This document shows positions 27,007 through 35,981 of a stretch of 58,840 nt of DNA, in pieces. This DNA comes from Ameyamaea chiangmaiensis (GTDB lineage Bacteria > Pseudomonadota > Alphaproteobacteria > Acetobacterales > Acetobacteraceae). The number at the start of each line of letters is the position of its first letter. The first letter of the stretch is position 1. The DNA lies in NCBI RefSeq assembly GCF_013376175.1, contig NZ_JABXXR010000005.1:1-58840 (forward strand), given 5' to 3'. The translations under genes were made by a program, and so were the position numbers. The notes under the pieces are model-generated. The model worked only from the letters and a program-made list of their open reading frames with translations. It ran no database searches and was not told where the DNA came from.

Positions 27007-27210
27007 GTGCAGGTTCTCGTTCGTGACAACAATGTCGATCAGGCCCTCAAGGCCCTCAAGAAGAAAATGCAGCGCGAAGGCGTCTTCCGCGAGATGAAGC
27101 TTCGCCGTCATTACGAGAAGCCGTCCGAGCGCAAGGCCCGCGAAGCGGCCGAGGCCGTTCGCCGCGCGCGCAAGATGGAGCGCAAGCGCATCGAGCGCGA
27201 AGGTTTCTGA
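27007..27210 (+). CDS. rpsU: 30S ribosomal protein S21
   Basis: A 67-residue, very basic small-subunit protein. It starts [20 protein letters not shown], the S21 signature in alphaproteobacteria, and ends in a Lys/Arg-rich helix. The start is GTG at 27007; AGGAG lies eleven bases upstream, and an ATG at 26996 is in a different frame. A strong terminator follows 39 bases after the stop. It is divergent from def over 221 bases. Confidence 0.97.
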   Translation: MQVLVRDNNVDQALKALKKKMQREGVFREMKLRRHYEKPSERKAREAAEAVRRARKMERKRIEREGF

Positions 27211-27248
27211 TCGCGCCAGACGCGGTATCTGGGCTTCCAGATCAAAAA

Positions 27249-27281
27249 GGGCTGCCGGACATCACCCGGCGGCCCTTTTTT
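27249..27281 (+). terminator. Intrinsic terminator of rpsU
   Basis: A 10-bp stem (27249-27258 with 27266-27275, one G-U pair) with a 7-base loop is followed by six Ts. It ends the single-gene rpsU transcript. The next 130 bases hold nothing that I can support. Confidence 0.93.
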
Positions 27282-27413
27282 GCGTCCAGGGCGGACGCGT
27301 GGGGTCAAGTTGTGTGTCCCGGATGCCGGCGGGCTCGTGGTTGGCCCATGCGCCTCACTGGCCGGCCATGCGTCGAGGCCTCCTCGCGGTCTTTGGCCAG
27401 GTTTGGAACCGCG

Positions 27414-29519
27414 TTAGTGCTGGTCCATCAACTGCCGGCTCAGATACACGCCCTCCAGCGCCCGTTCATGGGCAACCTCGGCGGCATTCGCCGTGCCGGA
27501 ATGGCCACCTTCCGTGTCCTCGTAGTAAAAGAACGGTTTCCCAAGAGCTTCGAGGCGCGCGGCAAACAGACGGGCATGGACAGGCCCCACGCGATCGTCC
27601 CGCGTGGAGGTAAAGATGAACGGCACCGGATAGGCGGTGCCTACCGACAGGTGCTGAAGCGGCGACAACGCCTCCAGAACGCGCTTTTCAGCCGGCACGG
27701 ACATGGAGCCATATTCATCCGCCCATGACGCCCCTGCGGCCATCGTCTCGTAGTGGAGCATGTCCAGCAGCGGCACACCGATGATCACAGCGCCCCACAA
27801 GGCGGGATGTTGGGTGAATTCGACACCCATCAGCAGGCCGCCGTTGGAACGCCCGCGAATCCCGAGAAAACGCGGCTGCGTGATACGCCGTGCGAACAGA
27901 TCGCGCGCCACCGCGACGAAGTCGTCATAGACTTTTTGTCGACCCGCCTTGCGCCCGGCCTCGTGCCACGACGGCCCGAACTCCCCGCCGCCGCGAATAT
28001 TCGCCACGACGTAGGCGCCACCATGTGCCAGCCAGACGCGCCCTATCTCGGGCGCGTAAGTGGGGGTGTAGGATGCCTGGAACCCGCCATAGGCCGTCAT
28101 CAACGTCGGCGTCGTGCCCGACAAGGTCCAGTCGCGTCGATGGACGACGAAGTAGGGGATGGCCGTCCCGTCGGACGATTTTGCCCAGTTCTGGTCTACG
28201 ACCAGAGTCGTCGCGTCAAACAGCGCGGGCTCCGAGCGCACGAGCTGCGACACACCCGTCTTGCCGTTCACCGTCCAGAGTTGCGGCGGGAGGATATATC
28301 CCTCGACGTGGAGAAAGATCTGATCGGTCGCGGGCGATGCATCCGCCAGACTGACGGTCGCCATGTCCGGCAGCTCCAGTGTCTGACTCGCCCACGGACC
28401 ATTCGGCGCGTCTGACGGACGAAACAAAAGCGCACGGCCGCGCACCGTATCGAACAGGGTCACCACAACCGCGCCACGCGACACCCCGACCTCGTTCAGA
28501 GCCTGCCGGGGCGACGGCGCGAACAGAAGTTGTGGGGCATGGTCGGGCTTGACCGGATCGACGCTCAGAAGGCTGCCGGCGGCGAATATCGCGCCCGTGT
28601 CGGCACGAAACGGCTCGTTGATGCTCAGGATCAACCGCCCGCGCAGAAGCCCCCACAGGTCCAGACGATGAGGCAGCGCAAGTTCGTGCACCCCGTCCGC
28701 ATCAACCCGCGCGTAACGATCGTCGAAAAAGCTGACACCACGGCGAATCAGCACCATGTGATGGCCGTCCCCATCCGTCAGCGCCACGGGCCCGACCGAC
28801 ACATCGGTCGGGGCACCACGCATGACTTCCTGGGCCTGATCGATCGGCTGCCCACGGGCCCAGCGGCGAACGATGAAGGGATAACCCGACGAGGTCAGGC
28901 TTCCGCCCCCCCAGTCCCGCGCCACGAGCAAGGTGTCACGATCCACCCATGCCACGCTTTGTTTTGAGCGCGGCAGAGCGAAGCCGTGCGTCACGAACAT
29001 GGCCGCCCGCGTATCGAACTCACGCTCGCTCGTGGCGTCCTCGCCGGAGTCGGACAGGGACACCATGCAGAATCGCCCCTGTGGCGACAGGCACTCCGCT
29101 CCCTTGAAGACCCAGTTACGATGCTCCTGCCGCGCAAGGGCGTCGATGTCGAGACGGGTCGTCCAGGCCGGCCGTGACTGAAGGAAGGATGCCGGACTGG
29201 TGGCGCGCCAGATGCCGTGCGGGTGCTGGTCGTCCTGCCAGAAATTCCAGATGCGTCCGTCCATGAACTGCGGAAGCGCCAGTCGGTCGTGTGACTGGGT
29301 GACTGCCAGGACGTCGTCGTAAAACGGCTGGTATCGCGCGTCGGCCTGTAACGCGGCAAACGTGGCGTCATTCCGGGCACGGACCCATGCCAGAGCCTCG
29401 CCGCCGTCAACCTGCGACAAGGCCGCCGTCGATGGTACGGGTGTCGTCTGTGCCGACGCCGAAACGGCCCACAGCCCCAGCGCGACGACCGCCCGCCGAA
29501 CCCCACGCATCGCGCACAT
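27414..29519 (-). CDS. Exported prolyl oligopeptidase-family serine peptidase (S9A)
   Basis: A 701-residue protein. The ATG at 29519 has AGGAG eight bases upstream and gives a signal peptide ending SASA-Q; a GTG at 29528 is less likely. After the signal, EALAWVRARN begins the propeller domain. The catalytic domain has the nucleophile in GRSNGGLLMG, the Asp in TSTRDDRVGPVH and the His in GGHSGT. It is probably periplasmic and should cut proline-containing or small peptides. It is not near-identical to the oligopeptidase B-like protein at 14.2 kb. It lies downstream of motA on the same strand after 63 bases, so read-through is possible. Confidence 0.92.
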   Translation of the reverse strand: MCAMRGVRRAVVALGLWAVSASAQTTPVPSTAALSQVDGGEALAWVRARNDATFAALQADARYQPFYDDVLAVTQSHDRLALPQFMDGRIWNFWQDDQHPHGIWRATSPASFLQSRPAWTTRLDIDALARQEHRNWVFKGAECLSPQGRFCMVSLSDSGEDATSEREFDTRAAMFVTHGFALPRSKQSVAWVDRDTLLVARDWGGGSLTSSGYPFIVRRWARGQPIDQAQEVMRGAPTDVSVGPVALTDGDGHHMVLIRRGVSFFDDRYARVDADGVHELALPHRLDLWGLLRGRLILSINEPFRADTGAIFAAGSLLSVDPVKPDHAPQLLFAPSPRQALNEVGVSRGAVVVTLFDTVRGRALLFRPSDAPNGPWASQTLELPDMATVSLADASPATDQIFLHVEGYILPPQLWTVNGKTGVSQLVRSEPALFDATTLVVDQNWAKSSDGTAIPYFVVHRRDWTLSGTTPTLMTAYGGFQASYTPTYAPEIGRVWLAHGGAYVVANIRGGGEFGPSWHEAGRKAGRQKVYDDFVAVARDLFARRITQPRFLGIRGRSNGGLLMGVEFTQHPALWGAVIIGVPLLDMLHYETMAAGASWADEYGSMSVPAEKRVLEALSPLQHLSVGTAYPVPFIFTSTRDDRVGPVHARLFAARLEALGKPFFYYEDTEGGHSGTANAAEVAHERALEGVYLSRQLMDQH

Positions 29520-29582
29520 CGCAAACACTCCTGCCTTGCTGATCAGCGACCTATGCGATCAGGCGCGGCAAAGCGCAAACCC

Positions 29583-30449
29583 TCAGCCGATCGACAGGGT
29601 GGCCATGGCCTGCTCCACCTCCTGAAAGGTCGGCATGATTGCTCCGGGAATCTCCTTGCGGCCGATCTCGACACTGACGGGCGGCGGATTACCCTGCAGA
29701 TGCGCCACGATGACCGAACGAATGAGCCCGAAATAGCTGGCTTCCTCCTCGATCACCGATCGCAGGCGTGACGCTATGGGTGCAACGATGCCGTACGCGA
29801 GAAGCACGCCGAGAAACGTGCCCACCAGAGCACCGGCGATCATCTCGCCCAGGACGATCGGGGGTTTGCTGATGGAGGCCATGGTCTTGATCACCCCGAG
29901 CACGGCCGCGACAATGCCCAGCGCAGGCAGAGCATCCGAAATGCTCTGCAGGGCGTGGGGAAAATGCATTTCCTCACGCGTGTTTTTCTTGAGCTCCCGG
30001 CTCATGATCTCGTCGAGCTGGTACGGATCGGTCAGGTTCATGCCGATCATGCGCAGGTAGTCGCAGATCATGTTCCGCGCCCGAACATTGTCACGCACCT
30101 TTGGAAAAGCGGCGAACGCGGCACTTTCGGTCGGATTCTCGATATGCGCCTCCAAGGCCATGACACCCTTGGCATGCGCCAGCCTGACGAAGAAGAACAG
30201 CAGGCTCAACATGTCGAGATAGTCGGCACGCCCGTACGCAGGCCCTTTCAGGGCCTTGGCGAACCCTTTGGCCGCGTGCTTCAGATCGTCCATGGAGCTC
30301 GCCATCACGAATGTGCCGATCGCAGCTCCCAGAATGGTCAGAAGCTCAAACGGCATCGAAGCGACGAGCGGGCCGATGGCGCCGCCGGACGCGACGAACG
30401 AACCGAATACGCACAACAGCACGAAGACCAGACCGCCCATAATCAGCAC
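29583..30449 (-). CDS. motA: Flagellar motor stator protein MotA
   Basis: A 288-residue inner-membrane protein with four hydrophobic helices, the first beginning MLIMGGLVFVLLCVFGSF, and a large cytoplasmic loop. The conserved SDALPALGIVAAVLGVI segment in the third helix contains the functional proline. MotA and MotB form the proton-conducting stator that turns the flagellum. The start is GTG at 30449; the ATG at 30440 would trim three residues. It follows motB by 52 bases, so the order is motB-motA, the reverse of E. coli. No other flagellar gene is in the window. Confidence 0.94.
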   Translation of the reverse strand: MLIMGGLVFVLLCVFGSFVASGGAIGPLVASMPFELLTILGAAIGTFVMASSMDDLKHAAKGFAKALKGPAYGRADYLDMLSLLFFFVRLAHAKGVMALEAHIENPTESAAFAAFPKVRDNVRARNMICDYLRMIGMNLTDPYQLDEIMSRELKKNTREEMHFPHALQSISDALPALGIVAAVLGVIKTMASISKPPIVLGEMIAGALVGTFLGVLLAYGIVAPIASRLRSVIEEEASYFGLIRSVIVAHLQGNPPPVSVEIGRKEIPGAIMPTFQEVEQAMATLSIG

Positions 30450-30501
30450 GTCGTGTTCTCTTTCCTTGGGTTGTTACCGTGTGGACACGGGATCAGGTCG
30501 G

Positions 30502-31572
30502 TCATTCCGACGGCTCGGGGAACTGGCGGCGCACGGTCAGGACGATGCGCCGGTTCCCCGGATCGCCCGGCGCCTCGGGCCGGGCGAGTTCCCGGTCGGC
30601 GCGCCCGCTTACCGAGTCGATCCGCGCCTCCGCAAGACCGTCTTCCTGAAGAAGGTCGCGCGCCGACGCCGCACGCAATGTGGACAAGGTCCAGTTCGAC
30701 TGCTGTCCCGCGCGATAGGGCGTGGCATCGGTGTATCCGGTGACGGCGATCGGCCCTTCGAGACGGGCCAGATAGGGCGCGATGCTTTTCAGCAGGGCGC
30801 GTCCATGCGCATTGGGTCGCGTTGATCCGAGGTCGAACATCGACTGTGCCTGCGCGTCGGCGATGTCGATCTCCAGCCCCTGCGCGGTGACCCGTATCGA
30901 CACGGTACCGGCCTGCTGGCGCACAGCGGGATCCTGCGCCACCGCATCGCGGATCTGCTCAGCCGCCGCGCGCAGCGTTCCCTCTTCGGCCCGCGCGGCA
31001 TCGGCACGGGCGGAAGGATCGCTCCATTGCGGGCCATCCGTGCCGCCGATCGGCACGATGCGCGGCACGGCCGGCGGGACGTCGACGCGCGGACCCAGAC
31101 TGCGCGCTTCCGAACCCACGTGCAGGGCGTGACGTCCCATCGTGCTGGCATCGCTGCCCTCACCCGAGACCCTGTCGCCGGCACCGCTGACCGTGTCGTT
31201 GCCGTCCAGCCCTCCGGTCGGCATGACGGTGCGATCCGGGCGCTGGTCGGCCTTGCGCTCGGCGGCGGTGAACTTCGAATCCACCAGCCGCGTGCCGTCG
31301 ATCAGGGGCGAAATGCGCGTGGAGACCACACCGCCGGCCGGAGGCTGATTGTCGTGCGCCTCGGCCAGGGGGTTGAAGAAATTGGCAATTCCGCGCCGCT
31401 GCTGCTCCGTCGTCGCGTTGATCAGCCACATGACGAGAAAAAACGCCATCATCGCCGTCACGAAGTCGGCGTACGCGATCTTCCAGCTGCCGCCATGATG
31501 TTCGGACGGGGCCGCCTCTTCGCGCCGAATGATGATCGGTCGTTTCTCGTTCTCACCCGGACGGCGTGCCAT
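30502..31572 (-). CDS. motB: Flagellar motor stator protein MotB
   Basis: A 356-residue protein with one transmembrane helix. The N-terminal WKIAYADFVTAMMAFFLVMW contains Asp36, the proton-binding residue. Residues about 60-210 are a long, Gly/Asp-rich linker, and the C-terminal OmpA-like domain (TGYTDATPYR, LSTLRAASARDLL) anchors the stator to peptidoglycan. The start is ATG at 31572 after GGGGG. A CtrA-type site lies 39-53 bases upstream. It is the first gene of a motB-motA unit. Confidence 0.94.
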   Translation of the reverse strand: MARRPGENEKRPIIIRREEAAPSEHHGGSWKIAYADFVTAMMAFFLVMWLINATTEQQRRGIANFFNPLAEAHDNQPPAGGVVSTRISPLIDGTRLVDSKFTAAERKADQRPDRTVMPTGGLDGNDTVSGAGDRVSGEGSDASTMGRHALHVGSEARSLGPRVDVPPAVPRIVPIGGTDGPQWSDPSARADAARAEEGTLRAAAEQIRDAVAQDPAVRQQAGTVSIRVTAQGLEIDIADAQAQSMFDLGSTRPNAHGRALLKSIAPYLARLEGPIAVTGYTDATPYRAGQQSNWTLSTLRAASARDLLQEDGLAEARIDSVSGRADRELARPEAPGDPGNRRIVLTVRRQFPEPSE

Positions 31573-31610
31573 CTGACCCCCTGTTCAAGGACCAGTGTGA
31601 CGCCCGCACG

Positions 31611-31625
31611 TTAAAGCGAGTTTAA
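31611..31625. promoter_or_regulatory. Perfect CtrA-type site (TTAA-N7-TTAA) upstream of motB
   Basis: TTAA at 31611-31614 and TTAA at 31622-31625 are separated by exactly seven bases and each is bordered outward by the preferred C/G (TTAAC on either strand). It lies 39-53 bases before the motB start and overlaps the stop codon of the GT39 gene. Control of motility by CtrA is established in several alphaproteobacteria; here it is inferred. Confidence 0.6.
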
Positions 31626-33079
31626 CGGGCGGCAGGTATTTCCGACATTAACGGACCACGCGCCGGATCGGCTTCGATACGCACATGATACAGGCGATAC
31701 CGATCGATCTGCTTGCCGGCCTGCACACGCGCGATCTCACCGGCGTCCTCGCCCGGGCCCACCCCCTGCGGCAACGCGTCGCGCCGGCGTTCACTGCGCA
31801 CCAGCAACGCCTGCGTCGCCGCCGGATGCGGCAGCGCGAACGTCCTCCAGCGCGGATCGGGACCTGCGACGACCCCTGAGACGCCATACAGGGCGAGCTC
31901 GGACGCCAGACCATATTCGTCGGCAAGAACCACCTCGTCCGGCCGCCGCGCCGCCTCGACCGACCGTGCGAGCGCCGGCCAGCCGCCGGTCTGGCGCAGC
32001 ACGACATCGTGATGGGGCGACAACGGCAGGATCGACCAGAGACCCTGCCCATAGACCGCGCCGGCCATGGCAACGCCGCACACCGACGCCGGGCGCCATA
32101 GACGCCTCGCCCAGCCGACCGATCCGGCTGCCGCATAACCGGCCGGCAACGCGAGAAACGGGTAGATCAGCACCGGCCAGTTGGCCTGAACCCTGTCCCC
32201 CAAAGCATGAAATACGAACACGGCCGTCGGGACACCGATCATAGCCGCGAGCAACGCCGCCCCGCCATCGCGCCGCGCCATACGCCAGAGCTGAATGCCG
32301 CCCAGCACAAACAGGACAAAGACCAGCGGCGTCGCCAGACCAATCTGGCCGCCGATCAGTTCACCCAGAAACTGCACGGCCCGTTCAGGCTTGAACACAC
32401 CCACGCGACCGCCCTGACGCAGAAAGCTGACCCAGTCGTTCCGGGCATTCCACAGCACGACCGGCACGCAGACAATCGCGCCCGCCAGACCACCCAGCCA
32501 CACCCATGGGGTGACAAGCCACCGACGCCCCCGTGCGCAGGCCAGAAGCCACACGCCCACACCCGCCACCGGCAGCACCGCCGTATATTTAGACTCGAAC
32601 GCCGCGCCGAACGCGCCACCGGCCAGAAGCCACCACGCCCCACGGCCCGTCGCCAGAAGCCGCCCCAGAGCAAACAGCGCAAGGCACAGGAAAAACAGCA
32701 ATGGCGAATCCGGTGTCATCACGACACCGCCGACCCCCAGCGCCAGCGTGGCGTTCAACAGCGCGGCCGCGCGCACGGGACCCTGCCCCCCCGTGGTCGT
32801 GGGCATGATGTCCCGCGCGGCCCCGACGACAAGAAGACTGCCGGCCGCCACCGCTAGTGGACCCAACAGACGGATGCCGAGCGCGGTATCGCCCGCCAGC
32901 CAACGTCCGGCGGCAATCCACAGCGCCACCATCGGCGGATGGTCGGGATAGCCCCCCGCCAGCGCATGCGACCAGACGCGATAATAAGCCTCATCGGGCG
33001 TGACGGGCATCCGCCACGCCACCAGCAGCCGGACCAGCGTCAGCGCCCCAAGCCACCCCAGCGCGCTGCGCGCTGTCAC
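31622..33079 (-). CDS. GT39/ArnT-like lipid-linked glycosyltransferase
   Basis: A 485-residue polytopic inner-membrane protein. The acidic motif PVTPDE (25-30) followed by AYYRVWSHALAGGYPDHPP is the catalytic loop of ArnT/PMT2-type transferases, and ESKYTAVL is the next conserved stretch. They move a sugar from polyprenyl phosphate to lipid A, protein or another acceptor in the periplasm. The start is GTG at 33079, which overlaps the GT2-GtrA stop by four bases (GTGA); the longer open frame up to 33760 lies over that gene and is spurious. The upstream gene probably makes the polyprenyl-phosphate sugar donor. Confidence 0.88.
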   Translation of the reverse strand: MTARSALGWLGALTLVRLLVAWRMPVTPDEAYYRVWSHALAGGYPDHPPMVALWIAAGRWLAGDTALGIRLLGPLAVAAGSLLVVGAARDIMPTTTGGQGPVRAAALLNATLALGVGGVVMTPDSPLLFFLCLALFALGRLLATGRGAWWLLAGGAFGAAFESKYTAVLPVAGVGVWLLACARGRRWLVTPWVWLGGLAGAIVCVPVVLWNARNDWVSFLRQGGRVGVFKPERAVQFLGELIGGQIGLATPLVFVLFVLGGIQLWRMARRDGGAALLAAMIGVPTAVFVFHALGDRVQANWPVLIYPFLALPAGYAAAGSVGWARRLWRPASVCGVAMAGAVYGQGLWSILPLSPHHDVVLRQTGGWPALARSVEAARRPDEVVLADEYGLASELALYGVSGVVAGPDPRWRTFALPHPAATQALLVRSERRRDALPQGVGPGEDAGEIARVQAGKQIDRYRLYHVRIEADPARGPLMSEIPAAR

Positions 33080-34203
33080 CGCGCGCGCCAGACGAGGGTC
33101 GAGGACACCGCATAGTTCCACACGACCCCGATCACCGCGCCGATCGCGGCCGCATGGCCCCATTCGTGACGCGCCACGTGAAACTGGCTGCCGATCCCCA
33201 CATTGGCGAACGCGCCGACCAGACACACCACGACAAACAGCGCCAGGCCCGACCACAACCGTGCGCCGCGCAACCGTCGATCGGCGTAGGTGACGCGATT
33301 GTTCATCCAGAAGTTGGTCATGATGGCGCAGATCGTGCCGCCCCAGGCGGCCGTAACAAACCCGGCCCCCAGAGCACGCAGCCCCTCCAGCACGGCCAGA
33401 TTGACCAGCACGCCGACCGCGCCGACGAAGGCAAAGCCCATGAAGCGGGTCGGCAGCCACCCGTTGGCCAACTTGTCGAGCACCATCGTGGCAAACTGGA
33501 TCAGCACCAGCGTGTCGAGCTTGCTCTCGCCCGCGAGTCGCGGCTTGAACCCACAGGCTACCTCGGTCACGCGGGGGCGCTGTGGTGCGGACATGACCAG
33601 ATCGAGCAGGATCTTGAAGCCGGTGGCGGAAAGACGGGGCGCGGTCTGGACGAACAGGTCGCGCCGTGCGGCAAAGAAACCGCTCATCGGGTCGGTCAGC
33701 CGTACCGGCAGGACCGCCTGCGCCAGCCTGATTCCCCCATCGGACAACGCATGACGCCATGCGTTGGCCAGACCAGCGTTGTCGCCCCCCTCGACATGAC
33801 GGCTGCCCACGGCAATGTCGCTGGCTCCGGAGGCGACCGCGTCGATCAGATCGGGCAGGCGCGCCTCGTCATGTTGCAGATCGCCATCCATCACCGCCAC
33901 GACCGGAGCGCAGGACGACAGCACGCCCTCGATCACGGCCGACGACAGGCCGCGCCGCCCGATCCGGCGCACGCACCGCACATGCGCATCAGACCGCGCG
34001 ATCGCCGCGACCGCCTCGGCCGTTCCGTCCGGTGAGTTGTCGTCGACGAAGATAACTTCCCAGCGTCGCCCGGCCAGCACGCGACGCAGCGCCTGCACCA
34101 TCGGTACGACGTTGGCCTGTTCGTTGTAACAGGGCACGATGACACTGACGTCCGGCGCGCACGCACCGGGGGGCGGGGCACGACCGTCATCTTGCGCCGA
34201 CAT
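33076..34203 (-). CDS. Polyprenyl-phosphate glycosyltransferase (GT2) fused to a GtrA membrane domain
   Basis: A 375-residue protein. Residues 18-245 are a DPM1-like GT2 domain with VSVIVPCYNEQANV, VDDNSPDGT and the DxD motif at 106-108 in AVMDGDLQHDE. Residues about 250-370 form four hydrophobic helices of the GtrA family (RFMGFAFVGAVGVLVNLAVL, NFWMNNRVTY). It should charge polyprenyl phosphate with a hexose and help flip or deliver it. The ATG at 34203 has AAGGA seven bases upstream. The following GT39 gene overlaps by four bases and would be the acceptor enzyme. Confidence 0.9.
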   Translation of the reverse strand: MSAQDDGRAPPPGACAPDVSVIVPCYNEQANVVPMVQALRRVLAGRRWEVIFVDDNSPDGTAEAVAAIARSDAHVRCVRRIGRRGLSSAVIEGVLSSCAPVVAVMDGDLQHDEARLPDLIDAVASGASDIAVGSRHVEGGDNAGLANAWRHALSDGGIRLAQAVLPVRLTDPMSGFFAARRDLFVQTAPRLSATGFKILLDLVMSAPQRPRVTEVACGFKPRLAGESKLDTLVLIQFATMVLDKLANGWLPTRFMGFAFVGAVGVLVNLAVLEGLRALGAGFVTAAWGGTICAIMTNFWMNNRVTYADRRLRGARLWSGLALFVVVCLVGAFANVGIGSQFHVARHEWGHAAAIGAVIGVVWNYAVSSTLVWRAR

Positions 34204-34266
34204 GGTCATATCCTTGGGAATGGGCATCATGCGGCAGACAGCATGTCGCGGCGGACCGGGCAAGTT

Positions 34267-34728
34267 TCAGGGCGTAACCGGCACACCTGCCAGATCCCGG
34301 CTCGTGCGGATTGTCTGCAGGGTCTGCACGCGACTGACATGCGGGCTTTCAGTCAACCGGCGGGTCAACTGATTTTCATGCACCGCGTCGCGCGCGACAA
34401 GGCGCACGAGAAAATCGCCGCCACCCCTGATCATGTGGCATTCGCGGACCTCGGGCCATTCCGCCACCCAGTTCTCGAACGCGGTCAGGACGGACTCCTT
34501 CTGGCTGTCCAGCCCGATCAGGGCAAAGAGCGAGATCGACCACCCCAGTTGCTGGGGATCGGTGTCGGCGTGATAACCGCGGATAATCCCCAGTTCCTCG
34601 AGCCGGCGCACACGGCGCAGACACGGCGGCGCGGAGATGCCGGCCCGTCTGGCCAATTCCACATTCGTGATCCGGCCATCGGCCTGAAGCTCCGCGACAA
34701 TACGCCGATCAACGGAATCCAGATCCAT
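34267..34728 (-). CDS. Lrp/AsnC-family transcriptional regulator
   Basis: A 153-residue protein with an N-terminal helix-turn-helix (DSVDRRIVAELQADGRITNVE, then ISAPPCLRRVRRLEE) and a C-terminal ligand-binding RAM domain from GWSISLFALIGL. The start is placed at ATG 34728 by family length; the open frame continues to 34803 without family resemblance. It is divergent from trxB, a common alphaproteobacterial arrangement. Lrp proteins usually sense an amino acid. The ligand is unknown. Confidence 0.9.
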   Translation of the reverse strand: MDLDSVDRRIVAELQADGRITNVELARRAGISAPPCLRRVRRLEELGIIRGYHADTDPQQLGWSISLFALIGLDSQKESVLTAFENWVAEWPEVRECHMIRGGGDFLVRLVARDAVHENQLTRRLTESPHVSRVQTLQTIRTSRDLAGVPVTP

Positions 34729-34838
34729 CACGCCGCGCCTGTCATCGTTGCTACCCACGAACCGCAGCCTATAGGCCAAGGCCGCTTCCCGCGCAAAGAC
34801 CATTCATAGAGTGAAAGACACACCTACACATCCTGTGC

Positions 34839-34867
34839 TTGCCCGTTTGTTTCAGCGGGCCCATATC
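34839..34867 (+). promoter_or_regulatory. Possible trxB promoter
   Basis: TTGCCC at 34839-34844, a 17-base spacer and CATATC at 34862-34867 resemble a sigma-70 promoter. The implied leader is about 40 bases. Both hexamers deviate from consensus, so this is tentative. Confidence 0.3.
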
Positions 34868-34914
34868 AGGCGCAAAGCACAGTCCAGAAAACTGCGTATC
34901 AGCGGCCGGGGTTC

Positions 34915-35865
34915 ATGCCAAACACCATCTCCACAGACCTTCTTGTCATCGGTGCGGGTCCCGCGGGCTACACGGCCGCGATTTACGCCGCCCGGGCCTC
35001 GCTCTCGCCAGTGCTGGTCGCGGGCCTCCAGCCCGGCGGTCAGCTGATGATCACGACCGACGTCGAAAACTATCCGGGCTTCGCCACGGCCGTTCAAGGC
35101 CCCTGGCTTATGGAACAGATGGCCGAGCAGGCGGCGCATGTGGGGACACGCATCGTCCACGACATCATCGTGGACTGCGATTTCGCCCCAGCCGACGGTG
35201 ACGTCTTCCGGTGCGTGGGCGACTCGGGCGACATCTATCTCGCCCGGTCGGTGGTCATCGCCACCGGCGCACAGGCAAAGTGGCTTGGCCTGGAGTCCGA
35301 ACAGCAGTTGCAGGGGGCCGGGGTGTCGGCCTGCGCCACCTGCGACGGGTTCTTCTATCGTGGCAAGCAGGTCTGCGTCGTGGGGGGCGGCAATACGGCC
35401 GTGGAGGAAGCGCTCTATCTCACGCACCATGCCGATCATGTGACCCTGATCCATCGGCGCGACACTCTGCGCGCCGAAAAAATCCTGCAGGAGCGCCTGT
35501 TCGAGCACCCGAAAGTGTCGGTGCGCTGGAACAGCGAAGTCGCCGACATCATCGGCGAAGGCACGCCACGCGTCGTGACCGGCGTGCATCTGCGCGACAC
35601 GCACACGGGCGAGATGTCGACGCTGGCGACGGACGGCGTGTTCGTGGCCATCGGCCACAGTCCCAACACGGCACTGTTCCGCGATCACGTCCGCCTGGAC
35701 GACGAAGGCTATATCGTCACCGCGCCGGGCTCTACCCGCACCTCGGTGCCGGGAGTGTTCGCCGCCGGAGACGTCCAGGACAAGATCTTTCGCCAAGCCA
35801 TCACCGCCGCCGGTACAGGCTGCATGGCGGCACTCGAAGCGGAACGTTTTCTCGCACATTTGTGA
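34915..35865 (+). CDS. trxB: Thioredoxin-disulfide reductase
   Basis: A 316-residue flavoenzyme that reduces thioredoxin with NADPH. The FAD motif GAGPAG is at 13-18, the redox-active CATC at 140-143, the NADPH-binding GGGNTAVEEA follows, and the FAD-contact GVFAAGDVQDK is near the end. Length and order are those of bacterial low-molecular-weight TrxB. It starts at ATG 34915. The LysR gene downstream is the usual alphaproteobacterial neighbour and the Lrp gene is divergent. Confidence 0.97.
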   Translation: MPNTISTDLLVIGAGPAGYTAAIYAARASLSPVLVAGLQPGGQLMITTDVENYPGFATAVQGPWLMEQMAEQAAHVGTRIVHDIIVDCDFAPADGDVFRCVGDSGDIYLARSVVIATGAQAKWLGLESEQQLQGAGVSACATCDGFFYRGKQVCVVGGGNTAVEEALYLTHHADHVTLIHRRDTLRAEKILQERLFEHPKVSVRWNSEVADIIGEGTPRVVTGVHLRDTHTGEMSTLATDGVFVAIGHSPNTALFRDHVRLDDEGYIVTAPGSTRTSVPGVFAAGDVQDKIFRQAITAAGTGCMAALEAERFLAHL

Positions 35866-35981
35866 GGCCGGACCGGGCGATCACAACGCCGGTGGCTTCC
35901 GGCGGGACTCGGGGCCGAATACTTGCACCTGCGCCGCATAACGTGGTGTGATCGAAACATATTTTCTGACGGAGTGGTCGG

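Noticed and set aside
27282-27413. Possible transposon remnant after rpsU
   Set aside because: No terminal repeats, target duplication or transposase frame could be found.
33080-33760. N-terminal extension of the GT39 reading frame
   Set aside because: The extra 227 codons overlap the GT2-GtrA gene out of frame; the GTG at 33079 gives a family-length protein and a coupling overlap.
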